From Microbacterium binotii (GTDB lineage Bacteria; Actinomycetota; Actinomycetes; Actinomycetales; Microbacteriaceae), in assembly GCF_021398715.1 (NCBI RefSeq), contig NZ_CP090347.1, positions 1,426,001 to 1,490,000 on the forward strand: a DNA stretch of 64,000 nt. Reading direction: 5' to 3'. A program made the translations under genes and the position numbers. A model generated the notes under the pieces. It had not been told where the DNA came from. It saw only the letters and a program-made list of their open reading frames with translations, and did not search any database. Each line of letters opens with the position of its first letter. Within the stretch, counting starts at the first letter, position 1. Shown here in pieces: positions 37,217 to 45,207 of the stretch.

Positions 37217-38157
37217 TCGTCACCGTCACCGCGAACCCCTCTCTCGACCGAGCGGTCTCGCTTTCCGGCCCGCTCGAGGTCGGCGAGGTGCAGAGCGCTC
37301 TCGGCGTCCGCGAGGATGCCGGAGGAAAGGGCGTGAACGTCTCCCGCGTCGTCGCCGCGGCGGGAACGCCGACACTCGCCGTGCTTCCGCTCGCCGAGCA
37401 GGATCCGTACGCAGCGGCGCTCGCCCAGACCGGCATCCCCGTTCGATCCGTCCCCGTCCACGGCCATGCCCGTGCGAACCTCACCTTGGCCGATCCGCAG
37501 GGGACGACGACGAAGATCAATCTGCCCGGCGCCGAGCTCGACGCGGCGGATGCGGACGCGCTCATCGGCACGATCGTGGCGGCCACCGCAGGCGCCGACT
37601 GGCTCGTGCTCGCGGGATCCCTCCCGCCAGGCGCCGGTGACGACTTCTACGTGCGCGTGATCCTCGCCGTTCGTGCCGCGCACGGCGACGCGACGCCTCG
37701 CATCGCCGTCGACACCTCGGGTGCCGCACTCGCGGCTGCTGTGGCCGAGGCTCGCCCCGACCTCATCAAGCCCAACGAGCACGAACTCGCCGAACTCACC
37801 GGCGCTGCCGCCGACACCCGTGACATCGACGGGATCATCGCGCTCGCTCAGGATCTCGTCGGCCCGCGCGTCGGTGCAGCACTGGTGACGCTCGGCGCAG
37901 CAGGGGCCCTGCTGGTCACCGAGGACGGCGTCTGGGTGGGAACGGCGCCGCGCATCACCGCGGTCAGCACGGTGGGCGCGGGCGACAGCTCCCTCGCCGG
38001 ATATCTGCTGGCCGATGTGGCCGGCGCCGAGCCTGAGGAACGTCTGCGCAGGGGGATGCGCTACGGCGCCGCCGCCGCATCCCTTCCCGGAACCCAACCC
38101 CCGACCCCGGCGGATCTTGTCACCGCCGAGATTCCCGTGCAGCGGATCATCCGCTGA
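37213..38157 (+). CDS. fruK: 1-phosphofructokinase
   Basis: Phosphorylates fructose 1-phosphate at C6 with ATP, giving fructose 1,6-bisphosphate. The 314 residues belong to the PfkB ribokinase-like family. The sugar-binding GGKGVNVSRVV (residues 37-47) and the ATP/anion-hole motif STVGAGDSSLAGYL (about 254-267), with the catalytic Asp, are both intact. It overlaps the regulator gene by 4 bases and precedes the fructose PTS transporter, whose product is its substrate. Confidence 0.95.
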   Translation: MIVTVTANPSLDRAVSLSGPLEVGEVQSALGVREDAGGKGVNVSRVVAAAGTPTLAVLPLAEQDPYAAALAQTGIPVRSVPVHGHARANLTLADPQGTTTKINLPGAELDAADADALIGTIVAATAGADWLVLAGSLPPGAGDDFYVRVILAVRAAHGDATPRIAVDTSGAALAAAVAEARPDLIKPNEHELAELTGAAADTRDIDGIIALAQDLVGPRVGAALVTLGAAGALLVTEDGVWVGTAPRITAVSTVGAGDSSLAGYLLADVAGAEPEERLRRGMRYGAAAASLPGTQPPTPADLVTAEIPVQRIIR

Positions 38158-38181
38158 CGAACCCGACCACTGGAGGTCATC

Positions 38182-40242
38182 GTGTCCGACACCATCACAC
38201 CGGAGCTCGTCGTCCTCGACGAGGATCTCGGCGCCGACAAGGCAGCCGTCATCCGGGCCCTTGCCGCGCGCGTGGTCGCCGCGGGTCGGGCCACGGATGC
38301 CGAGGCTCTCTTCGCCGACGCCTGGGCGCGCGAGGAGAAGGATGAGACCGGCCTGCCCGGCGGCATCGCGATCCCGCACGCCAAGAGCCCCGCCGTCTCG
38401 CAGGCCTCTCTCGCGTTCGCCAGGCTGAAGCCCGCGGTGGCCTTCGGCGCCGCAGACGGCCCCGCCGATCTCGTCTTCCTCATCGCGGCGCCTGCGGACG
38501 CCGCCGAGGAGCACCTCGCCGTGCTGTCCCGCCTGGCCCGAAGCCTCATGCAGGAATCGTTCACGAGCGACCTGCGGCAGGCCGCAGATGCGACCGCCGT
38601 GGTGTCCATCGTCCGTCAGGCGATCGGCGAGGAGGAGGCCGCAGCGCCCGCGGCGACCCCGTCGGCGCCCGCCGCATCCGCTTCCACCGCGCTCGAGGTC
38701 GACGGTCGCCCCGCACGTATCGTCGCCGTCACCGCCTGCGCGACCGGTATCGCGCACACCTTCATGGCCGCCGACGCGCTGACCGCGGCCGGCAAGGAGC
38801 AGGGTATCGACCTCATCGTCGAGCCCCAGGGCTCCAGTGGCTACAAGGCTCTTCCGCAGAGCGTGATCGACGACGCCGACGCGGTGATCTTCGCCGTCGA
38901 CGTGGATGTGCGCGAGCCGCAGCGCTTCGCAGGCAAGCCCGTCGTGCGCTCGGGTGTGAAGCGCGGCATCGAACAGCCTGTCGCCCTCATCACCGAGGCC
39001 CTCGCGGCGGCGAAGGACCCGAGCGGTGCGCGCGTCCCGGCTGCGTCCGGCGGCGCCTCGGCCACGAGCAGCGCTCCCGCACAGAACGAGCGATGGGGCG
39101 CCAAGATCCAGCGGATCCTGCTCACGGGCGTGAGCTACATGATCCCGTTCGTGGCGGGCGGCGGTCTGCTGATCGCGCTCGGATTCCTCCTGGGCGGCTA
39201 CCAGGTGACCGCCGACGCCGGCAAGGTGATCATCGACAACTCGCTGTGGAACCTGCCGACGGAGAACATCACGTCGCCTCTGGGTCCCATCGGCCAATAC
39301 CTCGGCTCCGTCGCCTTCATGATCGGCGCGACGTCGATGGGCTTCCTGGTGTCTGCGTTGGCGGGCTACATCGCCTTCGCGATCGCCGACCGCCCCGGCA
39401 TCGCCCCCGGTTTCGTCGCGGGTGCCGTCGCTGTACTCATGAACGCCGGCTTCATCGGCGGCATCATCGGCGGTCTGCTCGCCGGTTTCATCGCCTGGTG
39501 GCTCGGACGCCTCAACCCGCCGCGCTGGCTGCGGGGTCTCATGCCGGTCGTGATCATCCCGCTGGTGGGCTCGATCATCGCCTCGGGTCTGATGATCCTC
39601 TTCCTGGGCCGGCCGATCGCGGCTCTCATGGACGCGCTGAACGTGGGCCTGACCGACCTCGCGGGAACCGGAGCGATCGTCGTCGTCGGCATCATCCTCG
39701 GCCTCATGATGTGCTTCGACCTCGGAGGCCCCGTCAACAAGGTCGCCTACGCCTTCGCCACCGCAGGTCTCGCGAGTGCGTCGACCGCCGACATCCACGC
39801 CGTCCCGTTCCTGATCATGGCGGCGGTCATGGCCGCGGGCATGGTCCCGCCGCTGGCCATGGCTCTGGCGTCCACCGTCCTGGCTCGCGGCCTGTTCACG
39901 CCCGTGGAGAAGGAGAACGGCAAGGCGGCCTGGTTGCTGGGTGCCGCCTTCATCAGCGAGGGGGCCATCCCGTTCGCGGCGGCTGACCCGTTGCGTGTCA
40001 TCCCCGCCAACCTCATCGGCGGTGCCGTCACCGGCGGACTGAGCATGGCTCTCGGGGTCTCGTCCCTGGCACCCCACGGCGGGATCTTCGTGTTCTTCGC
40101 CATCGACCCGATCTGGGGCTTCCTGGTGGCGCTGGTCGCAGGAACCCTGGTGACCGCGCTGGCGGTCGTCGCGCTGAAGAAGTGGGTCGGACGCAAAGAA
40201 CTCGCTCAGGCGCAAGCGGCAGCAGCACCCGTCGCGGCCTGA
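38182..40242 (+). CDS. fruA: Fructose PTS transporter, EIIABC fusion
   Basis: A 686-residue membrane permease that imports fructose and phosphorylates it to fructose 1-phosphate. Domains run EIIA (1-150, phospho-histidine H66 in GIAIPHAKSP), an Ala/Pro/Ser linker, EIIB (175-275, phospho-cysteine C186 in VTACATGIAHTFMAA), a second flexible linker, then EIIC (about 310-665) with about ten helices. The start is GTG 38182, preceded by GGAGGTC. EIIA-EIIB-EIIC order matches actinobacterial FruA. HPr is encoded 33 bases downstream, giving a complete local phosphorelay apart from enzyme I. Confidence 0.95.
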   Translation: MSDTITPELVVLDEDLGADKAAVIRALAARVVAAGRATDAEALFADAWAREEKDETGLPGGIAIPHAKSPAVSQASLAFARLKPAVAFGAADGPADLVFLIAAPADAAEEHLAVLSRLARSLMQESFTSDLRQAADATAVVSIVRQAIGEEEAAAPAATPSAPAASASTALEVDGRPARIVAVTACATGIAHTFMAADALTAAGKEQGIDLIVEPQGSSGYKALPQSVIDDADAVIFAVDVDVREPQRFAGKPVVRSGVKRGIEQPVALITEALAAAKDPSGARVPAASGGASATSSAPAQNERWGAKIQRILLTGVSYMIPFVAGGGLLIALGFLLGGYQVTADAGKVIIDNSLWNLPTENITSPLGPIGQYLGSVAFMIGATSMGFLVSALAGYIAFAIADRPGIAPGFVAGAVAVLMNAGFIGGIIGGLLAGFIAWWLGRLNPPRWLRGLMPVVIIPLVGSIIASGLMILFLGRPIAALMDALNVGLTDLAGTGAIVVVGIILGLMMCFDLGGPVNKVAYAFATAGLASASTADIHAVPFLIMAAVMAAGMVPPLAMALASTVLARGLFTPVEKENGKAAWLLGAAFISEGAIPFAAADPLRVIPANLIGGAVTGGLSMALGVSSLAPHGGIFVFFAIDPIWGFLVALVAGTLVTALAVVALKKWVGRKELAQAQAAAAPVAA

Positions 40243-40275
40243 GAGCATAGAAGGGTAAGACGAGAGGAATCACTC

Positions 40276-40545
40276 ATGGCAGAACGTCAGGCGACAATCG
40301 CCAGCAGCTCGGGGCTTCACGCGCGCCCCGCCAAGCTCTTCGTGCAGGCGGTGCAGGAGAAGAAGCTCCCCGTCACGATCGCCCTCGAGGGCGGCCCCGA
40401 CCTGAACGCGGGAAGCATCCTGTCGATCATCGGTCTTGGTGCCTCGCACGGCAGTGTCGTGACCCTGAAGGCGGAGGGTGAGGGGGCCGAGCAGGCTCTC
40501 GACGAGCTCGTCGCCCTGCTCGAGACGGACCTCGACGCCGAGTAA
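40276..40545 (+). CDS. ptsH: Phosphocarrier protein HPr
   Basis: An 89-residue PTS phosphocarrier. The active-site histidine is H15 in SSGLHARPAK, and the regulatory-site region LNAGSILSIIGLG has Ser47 at the position of the HPr kinase target in Firmicutes. Enzyme I passes phosphate to H15, which then feeds EIIA of the adjacent FruA. A GAGAGGA site precedes the ATG. No enzyme I gene is in the window. A strong bidirectional terminator ends the operon. Confidence 0.96.
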   Translation: MAERQATIASSSGLHARPAKLFVQAVQEKKLPVTIALEGGPDLNAGSILSIIGLGASHGSVVTLKAEGEGAEQALDELVALLETDLDAE

Positions 40546-40557
40546 GGCGTCCTTCAG

Positions 40558-40608
40558 ACGACGAAGGCGGATGCGGACACCTCCGGGTGCCGCATCCGCC
40601 TTCGTCGT
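40558..40608. terminator. Bidirectional terminator between ptsH and the metallo-hydrolase
   Basis: A 19-bp perfect stem (40558-40576 with 40590-40608) around a 13-base loop, in the 69-base gap between convergent genes. The arms contain the GGATGCGG octamer. Confidence 0.85.
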
Positions 40609-40614
40609 TCCTGC

Positions 40615-41253
40615 TCAGAGTTCGAGCGTGTCACCCGGCTCGAGAACGACGAGATCGCCACCGTGCTGCTCTGCGGACCACTTCAGGCGGGCTCGCCCCA
40701 TCTCCTTGCCCGCGACCGACAGCGTCATGTCGTGTGTGGCGAACACCTGGCGCGGCTTCACGGCGAGGACGAAGTCCATGGCGTCGCCGATCTTCAACCA
40801 GGGCGCGCCGACGGGCGCGGCGAGCACGGCCACGTCGTGTCCCTTGGGCGGGGCGTACGAGTCGCCCGGGTAGTAGAAGGTGTCGTCGACCAGCACGCCG
40901 ACGTTGTCGATCACCGGGATGCTCTCGTGGATGACGGCGTGGCGACCGCCGAAGAAGCGGAGACGGAACGGCTCCACATCGACCGTGTCGCCGGGCGCCA
41001 CGACGGTGATGTCGTAACCGGGCGCCGCGTTCTTGACGCCCTCGGGCGCGTAGATGGGCAGCCCGGGATTCGCGGCGACGAGGCGGTCGATGTGATCGGC
41101 CGTCCAATGGTCGGGGTGCTCGTGGGTGATCACGAGGGCTGCGACGTTCGCTGTGTCGGGCAGGGGAGTCGTGAACGAACCGGGGTCGATGATGAGCTTG
41201 CGGCCCTGCTTCTCGAGGGTGAGGGCGGCATGCTCGTGCTTGGTGATTCGCAT
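40615..41253 (-). CDS. UlaG-like MBL-fold metal-dependent hydrolase
   Basis: A 212-residue metallo-beta-lactamase-fold protein. The zinc motif ITHEHPDHW (about 41-49) gives HxHxDH, a later Asp in FYYPGDS (about 127-133) and a His in FATHD (about 171-175) complete the site. Members of this subgroup include L-ascorbate-6-phosphate lactonase-like and many unassigned hydrolases. The ATG at 41253 yields the normal start MRITKHEHA; an upstream in-frame ATG would reach into the tRNA-Glu promoter region. No functional partner is adjacent. Confidence 0.85.
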   Translation of the reverse strand: MRITKHEHAALTLEKQGRKLIIDPGSFTTPLPDTANVAALVITHEHPDHWTADHIDRLVAANPGLPIYAPEGVKNAAPGYDITVVAPGDTVDVEPFRLRFFGGRHAVIHESIPVIDNVGVLVDDTFYYPGDSYAPPKGHDVAVLAAPVGAPWLKIGDAMDFVLAVKPRQVFATHDMTLSVAGKEMGRARLKWSAEQHGGDLVVLEPGDTLEL

Positions 41254-41362
41254 GACGCGAGTCAACTCTTCAGGGGTCGCCGAGGCAACCCGACACGGAT
41301 CCCGGCCTCGATTTGGCGCAACGCAAGACCGCATGGCATACTTGAACGGTTGCCACGGCAGC

Positions 41363-41435
41363 GGCCCCATCGTATAGCGGCCTAGTACGCCGCCCTCTCA
41401 CGGCGGTAACGCGGGTTCGAATCCCGCTGGGGTCA
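41363..41435 (+). tRNA. tRNA-Glu (anticodon CTC)
   Basis: Acceptor arm GGCCCCA pairs with TGGGGTC. The anticodon stem CCGCC/GGCGG encloses CTC, and the T arm GCGGG-TTCGAAT-CCCGC is perfect. The discriminator is A and CCA is encoded immediately after (41436-41438), unlike the tRNA-Gln in this window. Confidence 0.96.
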
Positions 41436-41441
41436 CCAACA

Positions 41442-41470
41442 GAAAACCCCCGGTCAATCCGGGGGTTTTC
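41442..41470 (+). terminator. Terminator of tRNA-Glu
   Basis: GAAAACCCCCGG pairs with CCGGGGGTTTTC around a 5-base loop and ends in a T-rich stretch. Confidence 0.9.
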
Positions 41471-41605
41471 TTGTTTCCTCATGACGTGCGCTTCGGCAGC
41501 ATCTGCTCGCGTGTAATGCGCGCGCCACGCCGAGGCAATCCCCTCGGGCAGCCCCCGGTCGCGGCATACGGTGCCGACGTCCGACACGATCGAGGGGAGC
41601 AGCAT

Positions 41606-42085
41606 ATGGACGTGACCGAGAGGATCGGCGAGCTGGCGACGACGGCGGGTATCCGGGTCGCGGCGGCGGAGTCGCTGACCGGCGGGCAGGTGTGCACGGC
41701 CCTCGGCGCGACGCCGGGCGCATCAGAATGGTTCGCCGGGGGAGTCGTCGCCTACACGATCGAGACGAAGAGCCTCGTTCTCGGGGTGGCTGACGACCTC
41801 GACCCCTGCTCGGCCGAGTGTGCGCGAACGATGGCTGCCGGGGTGCGCGATGCGCTGGAAGTGGATGCGGCCGTCGCCACGACGGGCGTGGGTGGGCCTG
41901 ATCCACAAGACGGGCACGCACCCGGAACCGTCTTCATCGGCTGGGCGCGGGGTCCGCGCGCTGGAGCGCGCGAGTTCTCCTTCGAAGGGGACGACCCCGA
42001 GCAGATCGTCGAGGCGACCACACGGGCGGCGCTCTCGATGCTGGCGGAGCTCCTCGGGGGCGTCTCAGACGTCGAGGACCGCTGA
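41606..42085 (+). CDS. CinA-family nicotinamide-nucleotide amidase, stand-alone C-terminal domain
   Basis: A 159-residue protein equal to the C-terminal domain of CinA (PncC type), which deamidates NMN to nicotinate mononucleotide in pyridine-nucleotide recycling. Conserved stretches are VAAAESLTGGQVCTALG (18-34), GGVVAYTIETKSLVLGV (about 44-60), ATTGVGGPDPQDG (about 92-104) and PGTVFIGWA. The N-terminal molybdopterin-binding-like domain is absent, as is usual for PncC. GAGGGGAG lies upstream of the ATG. Family is certain; NMN amidase activity follows from family knowledge. Confidence 0.9.
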   Translation: MDVTERIGELATTAGIRVAAAESLTGGQVCTALGATPGASEWFAGGVVAYTIETKSLVLGVADDLDPCSAECARTMAAGVRDALEVDAAVATTGVGGPDPQDGHAPGTVFIGWARGPRAGAREFSFEGDDPEQIVEATTRAALSMLAELLGGVSDVEDR

Positions 42086-42089
42086 CGGC

Positions 42090-42626
42090 TCAGTGGTGCG
42101 GCACCACCGGAACGGTGCCGTCATCGCGTAGCAGGATGCCGTCCTGCACGGCGCCGAGGGCGGGGGTCACCAAGACCGCGATGAGTGCGGCGGCGGCGAG
42201 CAGCTGGCCGACCCGCAGATGCTGCGCGGGAACATCGCGGCGCGTGGCTGCTGCCGCACAGGCTCCGAGGGTCACGCTGAGGGCGACGCATACCGTGACG
42301 CCCACGATGCTCGTGTGCGCGGGCTCGGTCGCCAGCAGCGATGTCGCGACGAGCACCGCGAGGAGGGTTCCCGCGGTGATCCAGCGAGGTGCGAGGAGGC
42401 GGCCGGCGCGGAGGGCTGCGACGCCCCATCCGAGTCCGCCGAGCCCGAGAGCCGCCGCACAGACTCCGATGATCCGGTTCGTCGACGTCGCGTCCGGGAG
42501 GACGACGGCGCCCGCCCCGAGGGCGGCGAGCACGAGCGCAGCGCCCCAGGCGAGGGCGGCCGGCCACGGGCCGGCGAGCAATGCTGCCCGCCGGCCCGTC
42601 GCCGCGCTCGTGCGCTGAGCGCTCAT
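42090..42626 (-). CDS. Membrane protein of unknown function
   Basis: A 178-residue protein with about five hydrophobic segments (about 20-42, 52-70, 84-100, 107-126, 142-160), very Ala-rich, and a short C-terminal tail ending DDGTVPVVPHH. No family is recognised. Its ATG overlaps the stop of the upstream DUF4383 gene by 4 bases, so the two are coupled and may act together in the membrane. Confidence 0.7.
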   Translation of the reverse strand: MSAQRTSAATGRRAALLAGPWPAALAWGAALVLAALGAGAVVLPDATSTNRIIGVCAAALGLGGLGWGVAALRAGRLLAPRWITAGTLLAVLVATSLLATEPAHTSIVGVTVCVALSVTLGACAAAATRRDVPAQHLRVGQLLAAAALIAVLVTPALGAVQDGILLRDDGTVPVVPHH

Positions 42627-43030
42627 GCCGTTGCGACGCGGGCGCCGCGGTCGGCGCCGACGCCGATGGCCAGCAGGACCACGGCGCTGCCGAGGTGCAG
42701 GAAGTGGTCGGGGACGTTCAGCGCCAGGATGTTGGCGGCCGTGCCCACGAGGAAGAACCCGGCCACGCCGAGCAGCAGGTAGGCGGCGCCGACGACGGTG
42801 TTCACCGTCTTGGCTGCACGGACGTTGGCGAGGCCCGCGACGAGCAGCGCCGCACCGATGAGCAGGTGGGCGACGTTGTGCAGCGGGTTCACGGCGAAGA
42901 TGCCGAGGAGGAGCCCTCCTTCAGTGGCGAGGAACCCCACGCCACCGGTGACGGCGAAGCCGAGGAGACCGACGAGGAGATAGATCGCGCCGAAGATGGT
43001 CGCGACGAGGCGGTTCGGGGAAGAGCTCAT
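42623..43030 (-). CDS. DUF4383 membrane protein
   Basis: A 135-residue, four-helix protein of the DUF4383 family. The N-terminal SSPNRLVATIFGAIYLLVGLLGF and the central NPLHNVAHLLIGAALL (about 48-63) are characteristic. The ATG at 43030 has a GGAGGTC ribosome site; an in-frame ATG 48 bases upstream lacks one. It is coupled to the next membrane gene. Nearby ECF sigma genes on the same strand make a stress-linked role possible, but this is only context. Confidence 0.85.
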   Translation of the reverse strand: MSSSPNRLVATIFGAIYLLVGLLGFAVTGGVGFLATEGGLLLGIFAVNPLHNVAHLLIGAALLVAGLANVRAAKTVNTVVGAAYLLLGVAGFFLVGTAANILALNVPDHFLHLGSAVVLLAIGVGADRGARVATA

Positions 43031-43133
43031 GATGACCTCCGGTGTAGGGAGGATGCGACCGTGTGCCGCATCCATCACTTGTTCGTCACGGGCCCGAGAA
43101 CGGATGGGAGGACTTTCAGGCTCCTCACAGAGA

Positions 43134-43167
43134 ACGGGGCGCCGCTCCCGAAGGAACGACGCCCCGT
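43134..43167 (-). terminator. Hairpin after the secreted repeat-protein gene
   Basis: ACGGGGCG (43134-43141) pairs with CGCCCCGT (43160-43167), 12 bases past the stop on the minus strand. There is no clear U-tract. Confidence 0.5.
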
Positions 43168-43178
43168 GCGCGGTGAGG

Positions 43179-43706
43179 TCAGTTGAGAAGACCGCCGAGG
43201 TCGAGGTTGGAGGTGAGGCCGTCGACGAGGTCGCCCACCTGCGTGCCGATGTCGCCGACGGATCCGCCGATCGACGTCTCGGGGGCGACAGGCGCCTCGA
43301 TGCCGGTCTCGTTGCCGGAGCCGACCGGTGCGTCGACAGGAGCCTGCACGTCGTTGCCGGAGGCGACCGGCGCCTGCACGTCGTTGCCCGACGCGACCGG
43401 CGCCTGGTTGCCGGAGAGCACGTCGCCCACGACGGGTCCCTGGATCAGGCTCACGTCGCCGACAGAGGTGTCGGGGGCGACGGACGTGTCGGGGGACACC
43501 GAAGCACTTCCGGCCTCGATCGCGCTCGTCAGCCAGGTCTGCGCGGCTTCGACCGGGGCGCTCAGCGTCGTGGTGAAGGTGGACCAGTCGCCTCCGCGGG
43601 GCTCGTCTGCCGAGGCCGGCAGCGCGAACCCGGCGACAGCGATCGCTGCGGCGCCTGCTCCCGCAGCGGTGATGATTGCCAGACGGTTCTTCGTGTTCGT
43701 ACGCAT
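43179..43706 (-). CDS. Secreted low-complexity protein with APV/SGN repeats
   Basis: A 175-residue exported protein. A signal peptide with Lys/Arg start and hydrophobic core ends at ALPASA (about residues 28-33). The mature part has a short ordered region, then tandem repeats: PDTSVAPDTSVG, and 10-residue units of the type QAPVASGNDV encoded by exact-length 30-base repeats (43343-43402), then APVGSGNET. It ends with a hydrophobic, Gly/Leu-rich tail DLGGLLN. The SGNxVxAPV pattern recalls chaplin-like surface proteins, but no cysteines are present. AAGGAGAG precedes the ATG at 43706. It lies just after the SigK/RskA genes and may be one of their outputs. Confidence 0.75.
   Translation of the reverse strand: MRTNTKNRLAIITAAGAGAAAIAVAGFALPASADEPRGGDWSTFTTTLSAPVEAAQTWLTSAIEAGSASVSPDTSVAPDTSVGDVSLIQGPVVGDVLSGNQAPVASGNDVQAPVASGNDVQAPVDAPVGSGNETGIEAPVAPETSIGGSVGDIGTQVGDLVDGLTSNLDLGGLLN
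43343..43402 (-). repeat. Two tandem 30-bp units in the secreted-protein gene
   Basis: Two 30-base copies starting at 43343 and 43373, with a shortened third copy from 43403. They encode the 10-residue repeat QAPVASGNDV. Such units can expand or contract by slippage. Confidence 0.85.
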
Positions 43707-43794
43707 CGATATCTCTCCTTGTTTTCCGTCTGCGACCTTTCGGCCGCACACAGGTCATCCGAAGCCGCGACTCGATCGGATGGGAGGAAATATC

Positions 43795-44544
43795 TCAGGT
43801 CGTGATGGCGAACATCGCGTCCGTCGTGGGAAGACCGCTGGGCGAGCCGCCCGCGGCCTCCACGGTGACAGCGATCACGTCGCCGGGCTGGAACGTGCCG
43901 GCGAGCTCGGAGACGGCGTCGTCAGCCGAGAAGGTGCCGGCCGGGAGGGGGGCGCCATCGCGGATGAACCACATCTCGAACGTCTTGTCGTCCTCAAGCG
44001 TCGGCATGCCGTCCGTGACCAGCACGGCCCGTCCCGTGGATGCGGACCAATGCGCTGTCGCGGACGCACCGTCGTCGAGGGTGACGCTCGCCGACTGCGC
44101 GTCGGGGGCGTCCTGGATCTGCTCCAGGGCGACCTGAGCGCCGTCCTCGGGGGTCAGCAGGCGCCCGAGCGAGAGCCCGCCGATGCCGAGGGCGAGGATG
44201 AAGGCGAGGGAGGCCGCGAGCGCGAACCACATCCGTGAGCGGGGGCGGCGCGGCGCCCGAGCAGGGGTCGGGTCCCCGGCCCGTTCAGCGGGATCGGTCG
44301 ATCGCGGAGCGTTCTGCGGCAGGGTGGTGATCCGCGAGAGCAACGCGTCACGCACCTGCGGACGGGGTACCACGTCGCCTGCGCCGTCGGCAAGGGCCGC
44401 TGCGGTGTCGAGCTCCATGGCTACGATCGTGTCCCAGGCGGGATGAGCGGCCAGAATCTCCTGGAAGCGCATCTCGTCGTCGGTGGAGAGCGCGTTGAGG
44501 GCATGGCCGGCCGCGAGGTCGCGGAACTCTTCTTCTTCTTCCAT
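43795..44544 (-). CDS. rskA: Anti-sigma factor of the RskA type
   Basis: A 249-residue single-pass membrane protein. The cytosolic N-terminal anti-sigma domain (about 1-95) begins MEEEEEFRDLAAGHALNALS and contains FQEILAAHPAWD. One helix (about 107-127, WFALAASLAFILALGIGGLSL) is followed by an extracellular RskA domain with TFEMWFIRDGAPLPAGTF. The ATG overlaps the sigma-factor stop (TGATG). RskA holds SigK at the membrane and releases it after regulated proteolysis; partner assignment here rests on gene order. Confidence 0.92.
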   Translation of the reverse strand: MEEEEEFRDLAAGHALNALSTDDEMRFQEILAAHPAWDTIVAMELDTAAALADGAGDVVPRPQVRDALLSRITTLPQNAPRSTDPAERAGDPTPARAPRRPRSRMWFALAASLAFILALGIGGLSLGRLLTPEDGAQVALEQIQDAPDAQSASVTLDDGASATAHWSASTGRAVLVTDGMPTLEDDKTFEMWFIRDGAPLPAGTFSADDAVSELAGTFQPGDVIAVTVEAAGGSPSGLPTTDAMFAITT

Positions 44545-45143
44545 CACTGCACCCCCATCCTGGTTCGCAATCTGCTCAGTCCATCACGCATGCGTGTCTT
44601 CACGGTTCCCAACGGCGCCCCGACGAGCGCGGCGATCTCGGTCTGAGAGTAACCGCCGTAGTAGGCGAGGACGATCGTCTCGCGCTGCGCTTCGGGTAGC
44701 CCGGCGAGCGCCTCGGAGACGCGCCCGCCCTCGATCTTCAGTTCCACCGTCTCGGCGACGCCGTCATATGCGACGTCGAGATCGCGAAGGCCGACGCGTG
44801 CATCACGATCGGCGCTGGCCTGCGACGCCCGCACGCGGTCGACGGCTCGGCGGTGCGCGATGGTGAGAACCCACGACCTTCCTTGTCCCTTGTTCGGAGC
44901 GAAGCGCGAAGCGGATTGCCAGATCTCGAGAAAGACCTCCTGCAGCACCTCCTCGCTCTGCGAAGGGTCGACGAGGACGCGACGGATGAGGCCGAACATG
45001 CGCGGAGACAGCATGTCGTACAACTGTGCAAAGGCGTTCTGATCGCCCCCAGCGATCGCGGCGAGCAGCGTCGCCACATGATCGATTCCCCCCGAGCCGT
45101 CCTCGGGAACCTCGACGCCGTCGATCACCACAGTCACCAGCAT
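44544..45143 (-). CDS. sigK: ECF RNA polymerase sigma factor, SigK type
   Basis: A 199-residue ECF sigma factor. Region 2 spans about 25-95 (FAQLYDMLSPRMFGLIRRVL, then EEVLQEVFLEIWQSA and WVLTIAHRRAVDRVR). Region 4 spans about 140-195 (LPEAQRETIVLAYYGGYSQTEIAALVGAPLGTVKTRMRDGL). It is followed directly by the RskA-like anti-sigma factor, the signature arrangement of the SigK group. In mycobacteria SigK controls secreted antigens under redox stress; here the nearby secreted repeat protein is a candidate target. Confidence 0.93.
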   Translation of the reverse strand: MLVTVVIDGVEVPEDGSGGIDHVATLLAAIAGGDQNAFAQLYDMLSPRMFGLIRRVLVDPSQSEEVLQEVFLEIWQSASRFAPNKGQGRSWVLTIAHRRAVDRVRASQASADRDARVGLRDLDVAYDGVAETVELKIEGGRVSEALAGLPEAQRETIVLAYYGGYSQTEIAALVGAPLGTVKTRMRDGLSRLRTRMGVQ

Positions 45144-45207
45144 GCCTTATCGCGCACGCAACCCCCTGCGGGCACGCGGCGGACAGGACCGCGTGGTAGG
45201 CCGTCAC

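Noticed and set aside
36604..40248. A very long open frame (over 1200 codons) on the minus strand opposite the fructose PTS operon
   Set aside because: Its translation is Arg/Gly/Asp/His-rich low-complexity sequence with no domain; it arises because GC-rich codons on the plus strand leave few stops on the opposite strand.
43343..43416. CRISPR-like tandem repeats
   Set aside because: The units are adjacent, in frame and encode protein repeats; there are no unique spacers and no cas genes.
44544..44866. Plus-strand frames opposite sigK and rskA
   Set aside because: Arg/Ser-rich shadow frames; the minus-strand sigma and anti-sigma genes are unambiguous.
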